Of a stretch of 64,000 bases of DNA, positions 21,807 through 34,312 are shown in pieces; position 1 is the stretch's first letter, and each line of letters starts with the position of its first letter. Location: contig OY743177.1 of assembly GCA_963555705.1 (NCBI GenBank), positions 53,390,096-53,454,095 of the forward strand, written 5' to 3'. Under the pieces are notes generated by a model, which was not told the DNA's origin, ran no database searches, and was given only the letters and a program-made list of their open reading frames with translations. The position numbers and the translations under genes were made by a program. Origin of the DNA: Ligustrum vulgare (lineage: Eukaryota; Streptophyta; Magnoliopsida; Lamiales; Oleaceae).

Positions 21807-24800
21807 ATGAATTTCTTCAAACCCAAACAAGCGGCAACTCCTCCTCCGCCACCGCCGCACCATCTCCTTCACCAAGCCTTCACTTCCCTTCAAACCCATG
21901 TCTCCAATTTCCTCGAAAATCTCCCTACTCCACCTCCTAATAAATCCCCTCCTTGGGCCAGGATTTCGACCCAGAATAATGGTGTAAACAGCACCGGCTT
22001 CTTTTCTCCTAGTGGTAATAAGAATTCTAGTGGAACCACAAGCAGTAAAAGTTATGCTATGACTGCAGACGCCATCGAGGAGAGGCTGGCTGGAGTGCCA
22101 GTGTATGCACTCAGCAATGGTTCGCAGGAATTCGTGTTAGTCTCGGGTGTAAATACGGGGAAAAATCTTGGACTTTTTTGCTTCAGTGAAGCTGACGCTG
22201 AAACCCTTCTTAACCAGATGAAGTCCATGGATTCCTCCATGCGCTCTGGCTCGCAAGTTGTTGCTGTCGCACTTAGCAAGGTATATATTGATATTTTGTA
22301 CCACTATGTTGGTCTGATGACTCCAATTTGTTGCTGGATTTCAGTTTTTCAATGGGGAGTGTGCAATGTGTAATATACCAAGGGTGTTCCTTGTGGTTAG
22401 AGGTTTTAAAACTTAGTATTTGTACGTTTTAACTGGTATACATTGATTTGATGGTGTCATTTTTGCATTAAAAGTTCTACTTTTCTTTGAGGGTGTAAAA
22501 CTTTGCCGGTTAAGTTGATTTAAAAATATATGAGATCCCTTATTATATATAGGATTGTGGTACTGTCTTTTTCTTAATATTGAAAAGGTCGTGACAGAAC
22601 TGATTAAAAAAAATTGTATAATTGTGATTCTATGAACTTGAAATGAATTTATTTTGGTTGATTGTAACGGGAAGCAATGGTTGCAGATTTTTCAGCTCAA
22701 AGTTGATGGAGTGGCTTTCCGCTTGATGCCGGAGGCTTCTCAGATACAAAATGCAGTAATGGTGAGAGACATCTGTTCACTCATCTTATCTTCGATGGCC
22801 TGCTTTATTTCCTCTCTTTTATATTTCTTTTTTCTTTGCTCTTTGTTGAGCAATTAATTTATTCTTCACATGTGAACAGCAGGAATTAAACAGAATTAAT
22901 TGGTAGCTAATCTGTAATATTCTAAAATTTCCGTTCGATGCAATAGGAATCCAATAGGTTTTTGTTTTTCTGTTTTACTATGTTGCAAATGAAATTTTGT
23001 GAAGGGATGGTATAAGAGGGAAATATACATGTATTGCAGATTTTGTGTCAGTCTTTATAATTTGTTCCTATGTATAATGTGCATTTATATGTTTGCATCA
23101 GCAAAAATGTACTTGAAATTAAATTTTTGTGATGCATTTGAAGTATAGTTATAGATAAAATTTAATGGCTTTAATAATGTCTTAGTCTTATTAGCCTGCC
23201 AGCTACAGGAAGCAGATATTAATACCTAAGCAGGTCAAGTATTAAAAGATAAATGTAAATAAGGTTACAGCAAAAAATATTTGGTGAAGTGAATAATAGC
23301 ATGTTGATTTTTAGGCATATGGCATATACGTCTGGAACCAATTTATATAAATAATAAGAAATTCCTAGTTATCTTTAAAAATAGCGATGTTTTCAAAATG
23401 ATAACTTACTAGATGTTTTTAAAATGATAACTTACTATTTGAATGTATGAGTGGAGGTCGGAGGATGCACGACAATGTATGCTTCTTGAGCATATCCTAA
23501 GGCTGTCTTCCCTTGGTGCATTGATACAATTGGGTGCATCTACATATTTGCTTTGAAGTGCTTTATTGACCTGTACACTTGTCTCAAATCTTCAGTCTGT
23601 CTCATCACTGTCATGTCTTATTCTCAACTTTTTTGATAAAATTCTGGCATTTACGTTTAAAATTTGTTTTCAACATTAAGTTGAGAATAAGAATGTGTCA
23701 GCAGTTCTTTGCGATAAAGATCACGTGATGCAAAATTGCCCCCAGAACTGTTTCTATGCAAGTACCATGCTTAGCCTTTTTTGGCATTGTTCTCCCTGTA
23801 ATTCTTGATTTGGTTCCTTTTTCTGAAACAAAGAGTGTCATAACTCATTCCGTTAGAAGCTTGCTCTGTGAAGTTGTTGATGTTTCAAGTTTCAGTTGGA
23901 ATTTAAAATGTATACATGGAGTTGTTGGCAATTTAAATAAAAATATAGTATAGATTTTGTTTCCTGGTTGAGGGAAATATAAAGAAATCCACCTGTGTAA
24001 TTTGTATCCATCAAGAATATTATAGGCTTAAGATGTTCTTTGCCACACCCCTGTTTTTCAGGAGAGGAAGAAGGCTGGTGTTCCTGATGAGAGCTTTTCT
24101 GGGGTTCCTGTTTTCCAGGTTACTTCGTCTAATCACTTCCATGATACTGCCTTACATTATCTTCGACTATATTTTTTGAAACCTATGTGTTCATTCCTGG
24201 AATTAATCAAAGAAACAGGTTCGTTATTTTTTTTTTTTTGGGCGGGGGGGGGGGGGGGGGGGACATTAAAATGATGTGTGTGTGTGTGTATTTCCCCCTA
24301 TAAAAAACCATTGTTAGTATAATAATTAGAACACAATTCTTACTTATACAGAAAATGGCTTTCAAGAATAATTTTTTAGTTATTTAGACCATGAAGGTTA
24401 TATCAGCAAGGAGTTAATACATGGCCACACACGATCAGTAAAGTGTTCAATTTTCCAGTAGGTAAGACAGTTGCTGATAGAGCGGACGAACATTGTTAGA
24501 AAACTCAAAAGTAATGATGAAAGAGAGGTTCTTTGTCCAGATTCCAGGAACACGCTAATTATTCCAAGTTCAGTGCATTTAATTTCTCGAGGAGTAATCC
24601 TTGTGACCTCCAGTCTATGGTGTGGACTAGACCACATTAGTATACTATGGTCATCTGAGGAATACCGAATAGAGTTTGCCGCATTTTAACTCTTAGGCTA
24701 GATAGCCTCCATCTCTTTGAAACTAAACCTTTGGGTGAATCAAACTCTTAAACCCATCACTCCTTTAAATCAATTTCACTAACTAAATCACTTCAGTTAA

Positions 24801-26717
24801 AAGAACTAGTTGGTGTTATGAATCAAATTAATTCAAAACCAGTTTGATTATAAGGGGAAACCCGAAACAAAACAAAGGGATCTCTGCATATGCCATTAGT
24901 GAAGTGAAGAGATTTATTAGGCTGAGAAGGAAGCAGGGAAAGGAGTTGGGAGAGAAATTTATTGAATGTGGTAAAACTTTTCTAGATAGCGGTTACTGAT
25001 TGTTAAGCTTGCTTGGACAGTCATATAGGTAGATGTCTCGAGACCGTTGGATCAGGTTTTGCTGTTGTGGTCAAGCAACTACATAGCATTGAACCAGGTC
25101 ACGAGGCATGATGTTTGTAGAGGAGCCATTCTTTCTTGGTTATATATAAGGATTCCTTCCTCAATTTCCGGTTTGCTAGGTGAATTTATGTTGCTACACC
25201 TTCAAATGTATAAAGTAGTAGTTTTATTATCTTGTAGTTTTTGAGTTAAGAAACCATTGCAATTGATCATCCATATACTCTATTTTGTGTTTGATGTGTG
25301 CATGAATTCTTTTGTAGATATATCATGAGTTTCCATCCTAACATTTTTATTCCTGAGGATTGTCTTTCTTCTTGGTACAACGGGTCGAAATCTGTTTGAT
25401 CTCTCTATATTGTTGCCCAACCCATCTATCTCTGGCTTGATCCTGAGGGAGAATTGCTGCCAGTCTGGTCATATGTTATGTGCAATTGCTTTAATGGTCT
25501 TTTTTTGAGCTTAGAACTATCTTACAGTTCCACTTGGCTACACTCTGGCTGTAATGTGCAATTGCTTTAATGGTCTTTTTTTGAGCTTAGAACTATCTTA
25601 CAGTTCCACTTGCCACTTGGATTGCACATTTTTAGCGACTCGGAATATTTTTAGCGACATGCTTGGTGTAACTTGACAACTGAGAAGGCACATCCAAGTT
25701 TTATTTGTCTTATTTGAATTTGGATTAGATTGGCAAACTCCAGGGCTGAAATATTCTTCTCATTTCTCATAAATTCATGCCGTCTAATCTTCTCTCAAAA
25801 TAATATCTTGCAGTCACAGAGCTTGATTCTAAGGAGCCAAAATAAGAGATACCGTCCAGTATTTTTCAGAAAGGTTAAGAAAGATGTTAGAACTCTTTAA
25901 TTTGTTATTTTTAGTAATTCAGTTACTGAGTCCTTCGGGGTCACCATGAAAATGCACACCCGCCACTTGATGGGTGGACATTGGGTGTCAGGCGGGCCCA
26001 CCACCCCCCAAATAGGGGGTGACACATGCCCCCAGTTGGCACCATAAGGCACTATATAATTTCCATTCGGTTACATATGCTTTTGTCTCATGTTTTGTTG
26101 ATTGCACAGGAGGACCTCGAAAAATCCCTTACAAGAGCGTCACGTCAACAGCACAGGCTGAATCCTTTTTTACGGGAAGGGGATATTCAGGTAGAGTTTC
26201 TGACCTTCCTGTGTCGACTGAACATTCTCTTCTTGGGCTTATTTATCATAGATTTACTTATCATTTTCTCCCGGATAAATTGTCATAGGTTGCTGTCCTC
26301 GAGGACATAATACAAGGGATGAAGGTAAGAACCCGGCATAATACAGTCTTATTAGCACTGGAAATTTAGCCTCCTTTTGGTGTTTGTTTATAAATTTTGT
26401 TCATAAAATGGCGACGTGGCAGCATTTCATTAGTCCATTTTTTGAAATGTAAAAAATAGTGGATGGAAATCTTGGACCAATCAAAATTGTTGACTTTTTA
26501 AAAAAAAATAGCCCAATGAGATGTTGCCATGTGGCAGTTTATAAACAAACTTTCACCAAACAAGAGGCTTATAAGTTATGCAATATCTTCATTTCATAAC
26601 AAAATGACTTGGGAAAAAAAAAATCACGTCTTGCAGGATAATTCATCATCGACTTGGGATGATGTTGTTTTCGTCCCTCCTGGTTTTGACGTCTCAACCG
26701 ACACACCTAAGCAGTAA
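21807..26717 (+). CDS. TIC22: TIC22-like chloroplast protein import component
   Basis: TIC22 works in the intermembrane space of the chloroplast envelope, passing preproteins from the TOC to the TIC translocon. Exons: 21807-22280, 22687-22761, 24062-24118, 25814-25873, 26110-26190, 26289-26324, 26637-26717. All introns are GT-AG with frame kept, giving 287 residues, close to other plant TIC22 proteins. The N terminus (about 70 residues) is rich in Pro, Ser and Asn with few acids, as in the family's targeting region. The conserved core follows: AIEERLAGVPVYALSN, EFVLVSG, a GK-LGL-CF segment, QLKVDGVAFRLMPE, GVPVFQSQSLILRS, YRPVFFRKEDLEKSL. It ends WDDVVFVPPGF. Identity is strong; which Arabidopsis paralogue it matches (III or IV type) is undecided. 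Intron 3 has a 76-bp duplication and intron 6 a MITE. Confidence 0.95.
24244..24290. repeat. Poly-G tract and TG microsatellite
   Basis: About 19 G residues at 24244-24262, preceded by a T tract and followed by a TG run at 24275-24289, in TIC22 intron 3. Confidence 0.9.
25481..25612. repeat. Tandem duplication, 76-bp period, in TIC22 intron 3
   Basis: A unit beginning TGCAATTGCTTTAATGGTC starts at 25481 and again at 25557. The second copy is shorter (about 56 bases) and nearly identical. Confidence 0.9.
26369..26568. mobile_element. Tourist-like MITE in TIC22 intron 6
   Basis: The left end GCCTCCTTTTGGTG pairs with the inverted right end GCCTCTTGTTTGGTG, and TTTGTTTATAAA inside pairs with TTTATAAACAAA. 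TTA flanks both sides (26366-26368, 26569-26571). It is 200 bases long and fills most of the 312-base intron. Confidence 0.78.
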
Positions 26718-27200
26718 GAAGCAGCCGGTTTTAAAGTATCAGATTCCTGCTTTTGGCCGTATAAATTTCATCAATTGCATGGTTTTCGAGCCGGTTAGTT
26801 ATCACTGGATTAGAGAATACAGTTTGTAGATTGATGTAGAAGTATCACACAAGCAATCTGTTGAGGGAAACGCAATATGCAGTTCACAAATACGAAGTTT
26901 TTCAGTTCATTGTGTCCTTTTAATCGGTCAAACTCAAATGTATTGTGTAATAGAGGAATTATTTACAATTTCTTGTGAAGCAATGAATGCAGCAGATTGT
27001 TATTCCACCAATTTTAAGTCTGCATTTGGTGAGTGTTGGATTAAATAGGCCGTCCATGTGGGTTGACTTGACCTGACTTGCATTGGTTTAGAGGGAGGAG
27101 TTTGCATTTTGAATTTGAAAGCAAAACATGTAACATCTCTCATAATAACACCCACATGACAACTTCCAAAATGACACACAAGAAATCACCTCAAAACTAA
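26718..27200. other. TIC22 3' flank
   Basis: The stretch between the TIC22 stop codon and the next element holds the presumed 3' untranslated region. I see no further gene in it. Confidence 0.5.
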
Positions 27201-28021
27201 GGTGGGGTTCTGTTTGTATTTTATTTTGTATTTTCATTTTCGAAAATGTTTGTGTTTCCTGTTTTTATTTTTGTTCTCAAATTTGCTGAAATCGCGTTTG
27301 ATTTGTCATTTCTGAAAACTGTTTTTGAAAATGAAAAGCTGAAAAATACGTTCTGTTTGAAATTTTACAGAATACCACTTAAACTATTTTTAATTAATTT
27401 ACTTGCAGAATACTACTGATTCAAACTTAAATTTCCTTTCACAATACATTGAAAATATGGTTACATACAACATACTAATGTAAGCATTAAAGGTCTATAT
27501 TAATACAGTTTGATCAGGTTCGGAATTTGAGGAAGTTTTAATTCTATTAAAATTCAGAAAATGCAAGTTCTTTCAAAATCATCAGAGTCCATTTATCAAG
27601 GTATTTTTTTGAAATATAACAACAAGAATTTTCACTTAATTTTTTTTTTGTAATGTTGATATTGAATTCAATTATAAGCTTAGTTCTAAGTTAGGATAAT
27701 TCTAAAAAAAAATCTTTATTTAGGCTTAATTCCAAGTTATGATAGAAGGGAAAAAAAAAAAATTATATTAAGCTTAGTTCCAAGTTAGGATAATTTAAAA
27801 AAAAAAAAAATCCCAAAACGCATTTTCAACGTTTTGAACATTTTTTTGTTGAAATACACACAAAACGCCCAAAACGAGGTTTTGGACGTTTTGCGTTTTG
27901 CGTACAATTTTTTTTTTTTTTTTTCAAAATACGTTTTCGAAAATGGTAAAGAGAACGTGTTTTTAGTGTTTTTGAAAATAAAAACAGAAAACGACCTCAA
28001 AACAGTAAAGAGAACAGGGCC
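27201..28021. mobile_element. Harbinger-like non-autonomous element
   Basis: The left end GGTGGGGTTCTGTTTG and the inverted right end GGCCCTGTTCTCTTT are related. TAA flanks both sides (27198-27200, 28022-28024). Sub-terminal parts are complementary (TTTTCGAAAATG near 27237 and CGTTTTCGAAAATGG near 27932). Length is 821 bases with A/T homopolymers and no transposase. Confidence 0.65.
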
Positions 28022-28279
28022 TAAGATTTTCGGATTGAGTGTGTGTGAAGAAATCATGAAAGTTTTCGCTTGAATTTGGAATAATTCTTCTTCAAAGTTG
28101 GTACTTGGGTTGTGAACAACAAAGTCTTTCCAAAGTGATCGGTTTTAGACCAAAACGAGTACATCTCATCTCCATACTGAAAGGCAAGTAACTCGACCAT
28201 GAAGATCTTGAATTTCTTCAAGTTCAAGTAAGTTTTAATGCTTTAATTTCGGATATAAGCATTCAACTAAAGTTTAAAT

Positions 28280-28292
28280 TGGTATCAGAGCC
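28280..28292 (+). other. Orphan primer-binding site of an LTR element
   Basis: TGGTATCAGAGCC is the standard site for priming by initiator-methionine tRNA in plant LTR elements. The sequence at 28025-28279 would then be the tail of a 5' LTR. No matching second LTR was found in the window, and the following stretch is broken by a MITE and a chromovirus. Confidence 0.55.
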
Positions 28293-28570
28293 TTTACAGG
28301 TTGTTATCTTGCACATAAACGTATTTGTGATGATACATTGTCATTGGATTTAGAGAAATTTCATTAAAATCGTTTTTAAAGAAAGCTTGAATATGCTTTA
28401 ATGGAAAATTACAAAATACTCCACATAAATTCATGAAATTTATATCATATGTACATGTTAACATGTAGAACATGTTTGGAAAATTTCATGTTGATTGGAT
28501 TTGTAGTTTGGGAGAAAATCGCAACCCTAGTTGTGAAACCAGAAAGTTTCCATCGATATACTTTCTGTAA

Positions 28571-29061
28571 GGCTGCATTTGATAGCGAGGGTGGAATTTG
28601 GGTGGAAAGAAAACGAATTCTAGGGAATTGAAAGTTTAATGTGTTTGATTGGTTTAATTTTCTAGGTAGAAAAAGTGAAGAATTTTCCAACTTTTGTTGT
28701 TTGATTGGCATTATTTTCTATGGAAAATAAAGTAAAATTTAGCTATTATAATATTTTTTTTTTCATTTTTTAACAAGTTTGTACTTAGTAATAATAATGT
28801 TAATTTTTGGAAAAAAAATAAATCAATTAACAACAACAAAAAGGATCAAACGTAACAAAAATGGTATAAGATTTTCCATGAAAAATAAAACCTCCTCCTC
28901 CCTTGGAAAACGAATTCATCCAAAACAAGGAAAATACCGGATTTCGAGGCAAGTGGAAAAATGAATTCCATGAAAAATTTAGGCAACCAAATAGCGCAAA
29001 GTTGGAAAATCACGTGGAAAATCATATTTTCCGTGGAAAATATGGCGAATCAAACGGAGCC
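28571..29061. mobile_element. Harbinger-like MITE
   Basis: The left end GGCTGCATTTGATAGCG and the inverted right end GGCTCCGTTTGATTCGC agree at most positions. TAA flanks both sides (28568-28570, 29062-29064). Inner GGAAAATNNA motifs are repeated. Length is 491 bases, without coding sequence. Confidence 0.75.
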
Positions 29062-29222
29062 TAAGTATCATTTCATGATGTGAAATTGGTATAGTTGTGT
29101 AGTACTTTCGATAAGCTTTTCATGCATATAAAGATCATTAAATCTGGACATAAAATGAAGAAGTTATGGTCTGTTGAAGTCTGGAGCAGAAATCTGGAGA
29201 TTGCTGAAGATTGTAGACAAGG

Positions 29223-29710
29223 TTTCACGGGGCGCTTTTCTTCTTAGCACAGAAAGGGGCACCGTGCGACAGTAGTCTGCTCCGCTAGACTACCTTCCGC
29301 CTTGTCTCGCTCGGGACGAAAAAAGATTTGATTACAAATTGAAGATTTACAAAAGAAAACTTGAATGCATTGAAACTTGATTGTTCATTGATTGCAGAAA
29401 GTAGTAAATTACATTGATTGAAGAAAACAGTAAATTACAAATGTTGATGTAGGGGGTGGACACCAAAAGCTTGAAAGTTTTAAATTCAATTACCCCCTAT
29501 AATAGACTTTGGAGAAAAAATCCTAGTGACAGGAGTAGACGTCAAAAGGTCGAAGAATCATAATAAACTTTTACAATTACAACTGAATTAAACTATTACA
29601 ATTAAAATGAAATTACAACTTGAACTAATATTTACAAAGTGAGGCCGGAGTTTGGGCAAACTACTGCTGCGAGTGCGTCAAGGGGCTAAGTATATCTGCG
29701 GTCCTTGACA
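29223..29710 (-). repeat. Chromovirus 3' LTR
   Basis: This 488-base copy matches 34313-34759 over its length, with about 40 extra bases from a local duplication around AGTAAATTACA (near 29402-29440). Confidence 0.85.
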
Positions 29711-29789
29711 TTCTCCTCCATTTGTTTTGGCGACGACCTCAGTGCCATCAGTTCTTAGTATTCTTCAATTAGAGGTTTGAAGGCTCCAA

Positions 29790-31142
29790 GGTCTTTTTCT
29801 CTTTCCCAAGTATTCTCTTCGTTGCTACATGCCTTTCATTTCACCAAATACTCCTTATGATCTTTTCTTGACGCTCGGGTGATTCAGTGACCAAGAATAG
29901 CTTCCGCAACTCTCTTTCTAGGCTTCTTCAACTCAAACATAGGTCCTTTCGGCTTATTTCTGGATGCGTCCTCATTGTCTGTAAAATATGGCTTAAGTAC
30001 ACCGACATGAAGGACATTGTGGATTCTGCACCATGGAGGGAGTTCTACTCTGTATGCAACCTTTCCAATTCTCTCCAAGATGGGTAATGGCCCGATGTAT
30101 TTTGACACCAATCGAGAATCTTTCACTCTAGCTAGTTTGTAACAATTTTTGTCAGGAAATCTAACCATCACCAGATCTCCCACATTAAATTCAACAAAAC
30201 GGCGCTTCAGGTCAGCAGAGTTCTTGTACTCGAATTCATATCCACAGTATGAGGGAGTAAAAGTTGATGGCCCGTAACGATCTCAAAAGGACTCTTATTG
30301 GTGGAAGAGCTCTTCTGAGCATTGAAGCATACCTGGGCCGCATCCAAGAGTTTCACCCAGTTTATCTGCGACGTAGAGATAAAGTGCCGAAGATATTCCT
30401 CCAGCATAGAGTTGAAACGTTCCGTCTGTCCGTCAGATTGTGGATGATAACTAGAACTCATGCTCAATGTTGAACCAAGAAGTTTGAATAACTCAGTCCA
30501 AAATATGCCTGTAAATCAAGGACCCCGATCACTGACAATATCTTTAGGCAGTCCCCAGTATTTGACAATATGCTTGAAGAAGAGGTGAGCTATCTCTTCC
30601 GCTGATACATACGTAGGTTTCGTGATAAATGTTGCATATTTAGATAAATGGTCAACCACCACAATAGCAGTACCAAAATCTTCAACTTTTGGCAATCCAA
30701 TTATGTATTCCATCGATACACTTTCAAATGGCCTGGATGGGATGAGAAGTGGTTGAACTTAACCTGCCTTTTTCTGGTGATCAACCTTTTCCTGCTGACA
30801 AACAAGACACGTTTTCACATAAGTTGCTATGTCGTCCCGCATTTGCGACCAATAGAATGCACGTTGTAATAGTGCACAAGTGCATTCTTCTCCAGGATGT
30901 TTGGCCCAGAGTGTGTTATGGCATTCCGTTATTAAGGATTTCCTCACATCTCCGCCCTTTGGAACATACAGGCTGTCCCCTTTTGTCTTTAATAGACCCC
31001 CATCTACCAGAACTGATGAGTCTTGCCTTGCTTGATGAGGTCGAACAAATATTGTGTAACCGGGTCCTTCTCCAGAAGTGCCCTTATTCGATCCCTGATA
31101 TCTGTGGCAACTCCGCTCCCTAAAAGAGAAGTCATTGCACAA
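29790..31142 (-). pseudogene. Chromovirus integrase with C-terminal chromodomain
   Basis: On the minus strand, the H2C2 zinc-binding part shows the C-LVCQQEK end at about 30790-30860. The catalytic core follows with VVVDHLSKYATF and a DIVSDRG segment (second Asp) at 30516-30713, then SSYHPQSDGQTERFN with the catalytic Glu region at 30400-30467. The GPLPILERIGKVAYRVELP motif is at about 30060-30110. After it a chromodomain is readable in another frame (KEYLVK, stop, KACSNEENTWEREKDL), where the stop replaces the aromatic-cage Trp of VKWKG. The enzyme would insert the cDNA and the chromodomain guide it to marked chromatin. Frameshifts and stops make this copy inactive. Confidence 0.8.
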
Positions 31143-32490
31143 ATAGAAGCTAAGTCAGCCCGACGACTGAGAGCATTTGCAACGTGATTACTTGATCCAG
31201 GACGATACTCTAACATGAAGCTGAACTCTGAAAGAAGTTCTTGCCAACGAGCCTGATTGCTCGAAAGTTTCGGTTGGGACATGAAGTGGCTAACCGCAGT
31301 ATTATCAGTCTTCACAATGAATGGGGATCCTAGTAAATAGTGACGCCATACTCAGAGGCAATGGACCACCGCCAACAACTCTTTCTCGTGTACCGAGTAA
31401 CGACGTTCTGCATCATTCAGTTTTCGACTTTCAAAGGCTACCGGATGTCCCTCTTGCATTAGGACTCCGCCAAGAGCAAAACCAGAAGCATTTTTCTGCA
31501 CTTCAAATGGTTTCGTCATATTCGTTAAGGCTAATATTGAGGTTGTCCACATAGACCTCTTCAACTTCTCAAAAGCAGTTTGACAATGTGCAGACCAATC
31601 CCAAACTTTTTCCTTCTTTGTTAGCTCCGTCAAGGGTAGTGCAATTTCTGAGTATCTCTTCACAAATATTCAATAATAATTGCATAACCCAAGAAACGAG
31701 CGTACATCATGTACGTTCTTAGGTGGTAACCAATCCTTGATTTCCTTAATCTTCTTCGAATACATGCGAACCTTTCCTTTCTCAATAATGCAACCCAAGA
31801 AGCTGATAGAAGTTTGGGCAAATGAGCATTTGGACGGTTTGGCATACAGTTCATTCTCCCGGAGCCGACAAAGGACTCTTCTCACATGTTGGACGTGTTC
31901 CTCCAAAGTATCGCTATAGATAACGATGTCGTCCAAGTATACAACTACAAAACCATCCATGAATCCGTGAAGCACTTGATACATCATCGTGTAAAAAGTA
32001 GCGGGAGCATTTGTCAAGCCAAAAGGCATGACTTTGAATTCAAATGCTCCATATCTGGCCACCACAATAGTCTTTGCTTCATCTCCCTCCTTGATCCGAA
32101 CTTGCCAGTATTCAAACCTAAGGTCAATCTTTGTATAATACTTCGCCTTACATCGTCGAACAAAGCAATCCGCTACAAGCGGAATAGGATAACTGGTCTT
32201 TACAGTGATCTTTTCTAGGGCACAATAATCACAATACATTATGAGAGAACCATCGATCTTTTTCTGGAATAATAGGGAGCTCCATATGACGATTTCACAG
32301 GCACGATAATCCTACTTTCCAACATTTCTCCCAATTGTCTCCTAAGCTCTTCAAACTCGGGTTGAGACATATGGTAAGATGCCCTGGCACCCGGAATAAG
32401 CTCAATTTCATGGTCAATAGTCCTCCTTGGTAAGACAAACTCGGGTTGAGACATACGGTAAGATTTATAACAGGTTTTGGAATAGGACAA
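31004..32490 (-). pseudogene. Chromovirus reverse transcriptase and RNase H
   Basis: The reverse transcriptase is at 31670-32490 in two frames. It shows YTKIDLRFEYWQVRI, FKVMPFGLTNAPATF and the catalytic VVYLDDIVIYS box, then the connection ending RSFLGLCNYY. The RNase H part follows at 31352-31663 (FALGGVLMQEGHPVAFESRKL, then YSVHEKELLAVVHCL) and 31004-31315 (TDNTAVSHF, then PGSSNHVANALSRR). All are typical Ty3 blocks. Frame changes occur near 32240, 31670 and 31340. Not functional. Confidence 0.85.
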
Positions 32491-32556
32491 GATGCTTTTT
32501 CAATCTCTTCTAGAGGAAGAATGCAAAAAAATGAGGGTTCATTTCTCTTGAAGCCC

Positions 32557-33210
32557 TTACTGAATTGCATGGCCGAGATGCTCTTCTAGCCAACATTTCC
32601 GGCCAGAGTAGGTATCACACGGCTCACTACCCATCATCATTAAGGAATCAGAGTGTGGGAACACTGCTGTCTTCGTATCCCGAAGAAATTCCAATCCCAA
32701 AATAAGTTTGAAATCGTCCATTTGAACAACCGAAAAATTAGTCCTTCCATCAAAAGGACCAACCTTGATAAACACATGTTTGGCTACCTCGACAATTGGC
32801 TGAGTAGTCGAGTTGATGGCCTTTACTTTCCCATTACCTTTCTCTACAACCAACCCAAGTCACCTTACTTCAGTACTTGTAAGGTAGTTATGGGTTGCTC
32901 CAGTATCCACCATGGCCCCGATGGGCTTCCCTTTGATCTTCACATCAATGTACATTAACCCTTTAGCTCGACAAATGCGAGGTTTTAGTTCTTCCAGTTT
33001 TGCCTCATTCATATGAACTTTCTCTTTTTCAGTCGTTCGATGTGATATTGTGTTACATCGATGTGAAAATGCACCGACCACCTCCTCGTCCTCTTCAGAG
33101 TCAGACTCGCCATTATTACTAGAAGGCGGGGCGTCTTGCTTTGAAGTTGATACTCCACTTGCTAGTTGACAATAGGCATTTACCATTCGTTTTTGGGGAC
33201 AATTAGACAC
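32557..33210 (-). pseudogene. Chromovirus aspartic protease
   Basis: A zinc knuckle of the gag end (CFLCEGPHGVSNC, near 33200-33240) precedes the protease. The active-site motif is GAMVDTGATHNYL at about 32880-32920. The flap and later strands continue in another frame (ILGLEFLRD near 32685). A frameshift separates the two halves close to 32855. Confidence 0.8.
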
Positions 33211-33239
33211 TCCATGAGGCCCTTCACATAGAAAGCATA

Positions 33240-34311
33240 CAATTTTAAGAGCAATATCAGATCTACCCTCCGCTGTCTTTCCTTTATTCCAATTGCTTTG
33301 GTTACTATCCTGATAGTTTCCTTGACGGCTACCTTGATGATAACCATGGGAGTTGTTCTGACGAGAACCTTGATATCCACCTCCTCTTTGGTTGGAGTAC
33401 CGTTCTCCCCCATTTGAGCTCGAGTCAGCTCTGAATTGCTTATTTCCTCCACTATTAGACTGATTATCGTGGGTGGTCGATCCTTCTTGATTTCAGTCTG
33501 ATAATCCATTAAGCATTTGGCAGCTTCCATTGACGTGCTCAAATATGTCCTTTTTTGACATGTCTTGAATATTTAGCATATGCCCAGAAAAGGATTTCAC
33601 GTACTCCCTGACGGAGCCTGTATGTTTCAATTCCCGCAATGCCCGACGAGCTTCATATTCCACATTCTTTGGAAAGAACTGAGTTCTAATTGCCTCTTTC
33701 AGAAGATCCCAAAAATCTATCCTAACCCTGTTGGCCTGAATATCGACATATTTTGTCCGTCACCACAATTTTGTATCTCCACCCAGATACATGGAAGCTG
33801 TTGTCACCTTTCTTGCTTCATCTCTAATGCTAGCAGCAAGAAAGTATTGTTCCATGTCAAACAGGAAGTTGTCAACTTCCTTTGCATCGCATGCCCCTCC
33901 ATAGGTGCATGGTTTAGGGATTCAGACCCTAGGTGCATACTATCCTTGTGCGGGAGCTTACCCATTGCCCACCGCATGTTGGAGAATTCGTAGCTGAACT
34001 CTCGTTGTTTCCATCTCTTCCTATAGACCAGGAATGATTGCAACATCTTCAATAATTGCTGCGCAGTCCGCTCAACTTCCATCCAGTTGGATGTGTATAT
34101 CCCTAATATACGATTTCGTCATCTCAACCTTTTCCTCGAGGGTATCCACGGCATAGCATAACCTTGTGGTTTGCCCATCAAGCGCATCCACGCGCTGTTT
34201 AGTACTCTTCTTAGCATCAGCCACTTCAGTGGTCTGTGATGCATTCAGATCTAAAGCCTTCAAATCCATTGCTTTCTTATCGAGGGACGTGAGCCGAGGC
34301 TCTGATACCAA
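33240..34311 (-). pseudogene. Chromovirus gag
   Basis: After the primer-binding site the minus strand gives a coiled-coil-like start (MVSEPRLTSLDKKAMDLKAL) and then capsid-like fragments in several frames up to the zinc knuckle. No single open frame covers it, so the gene is decayed. Assignment is mainly from its place before the zinc knuckle and protease. Confidence 0.6.
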
Positions 34312-34312
34312 C

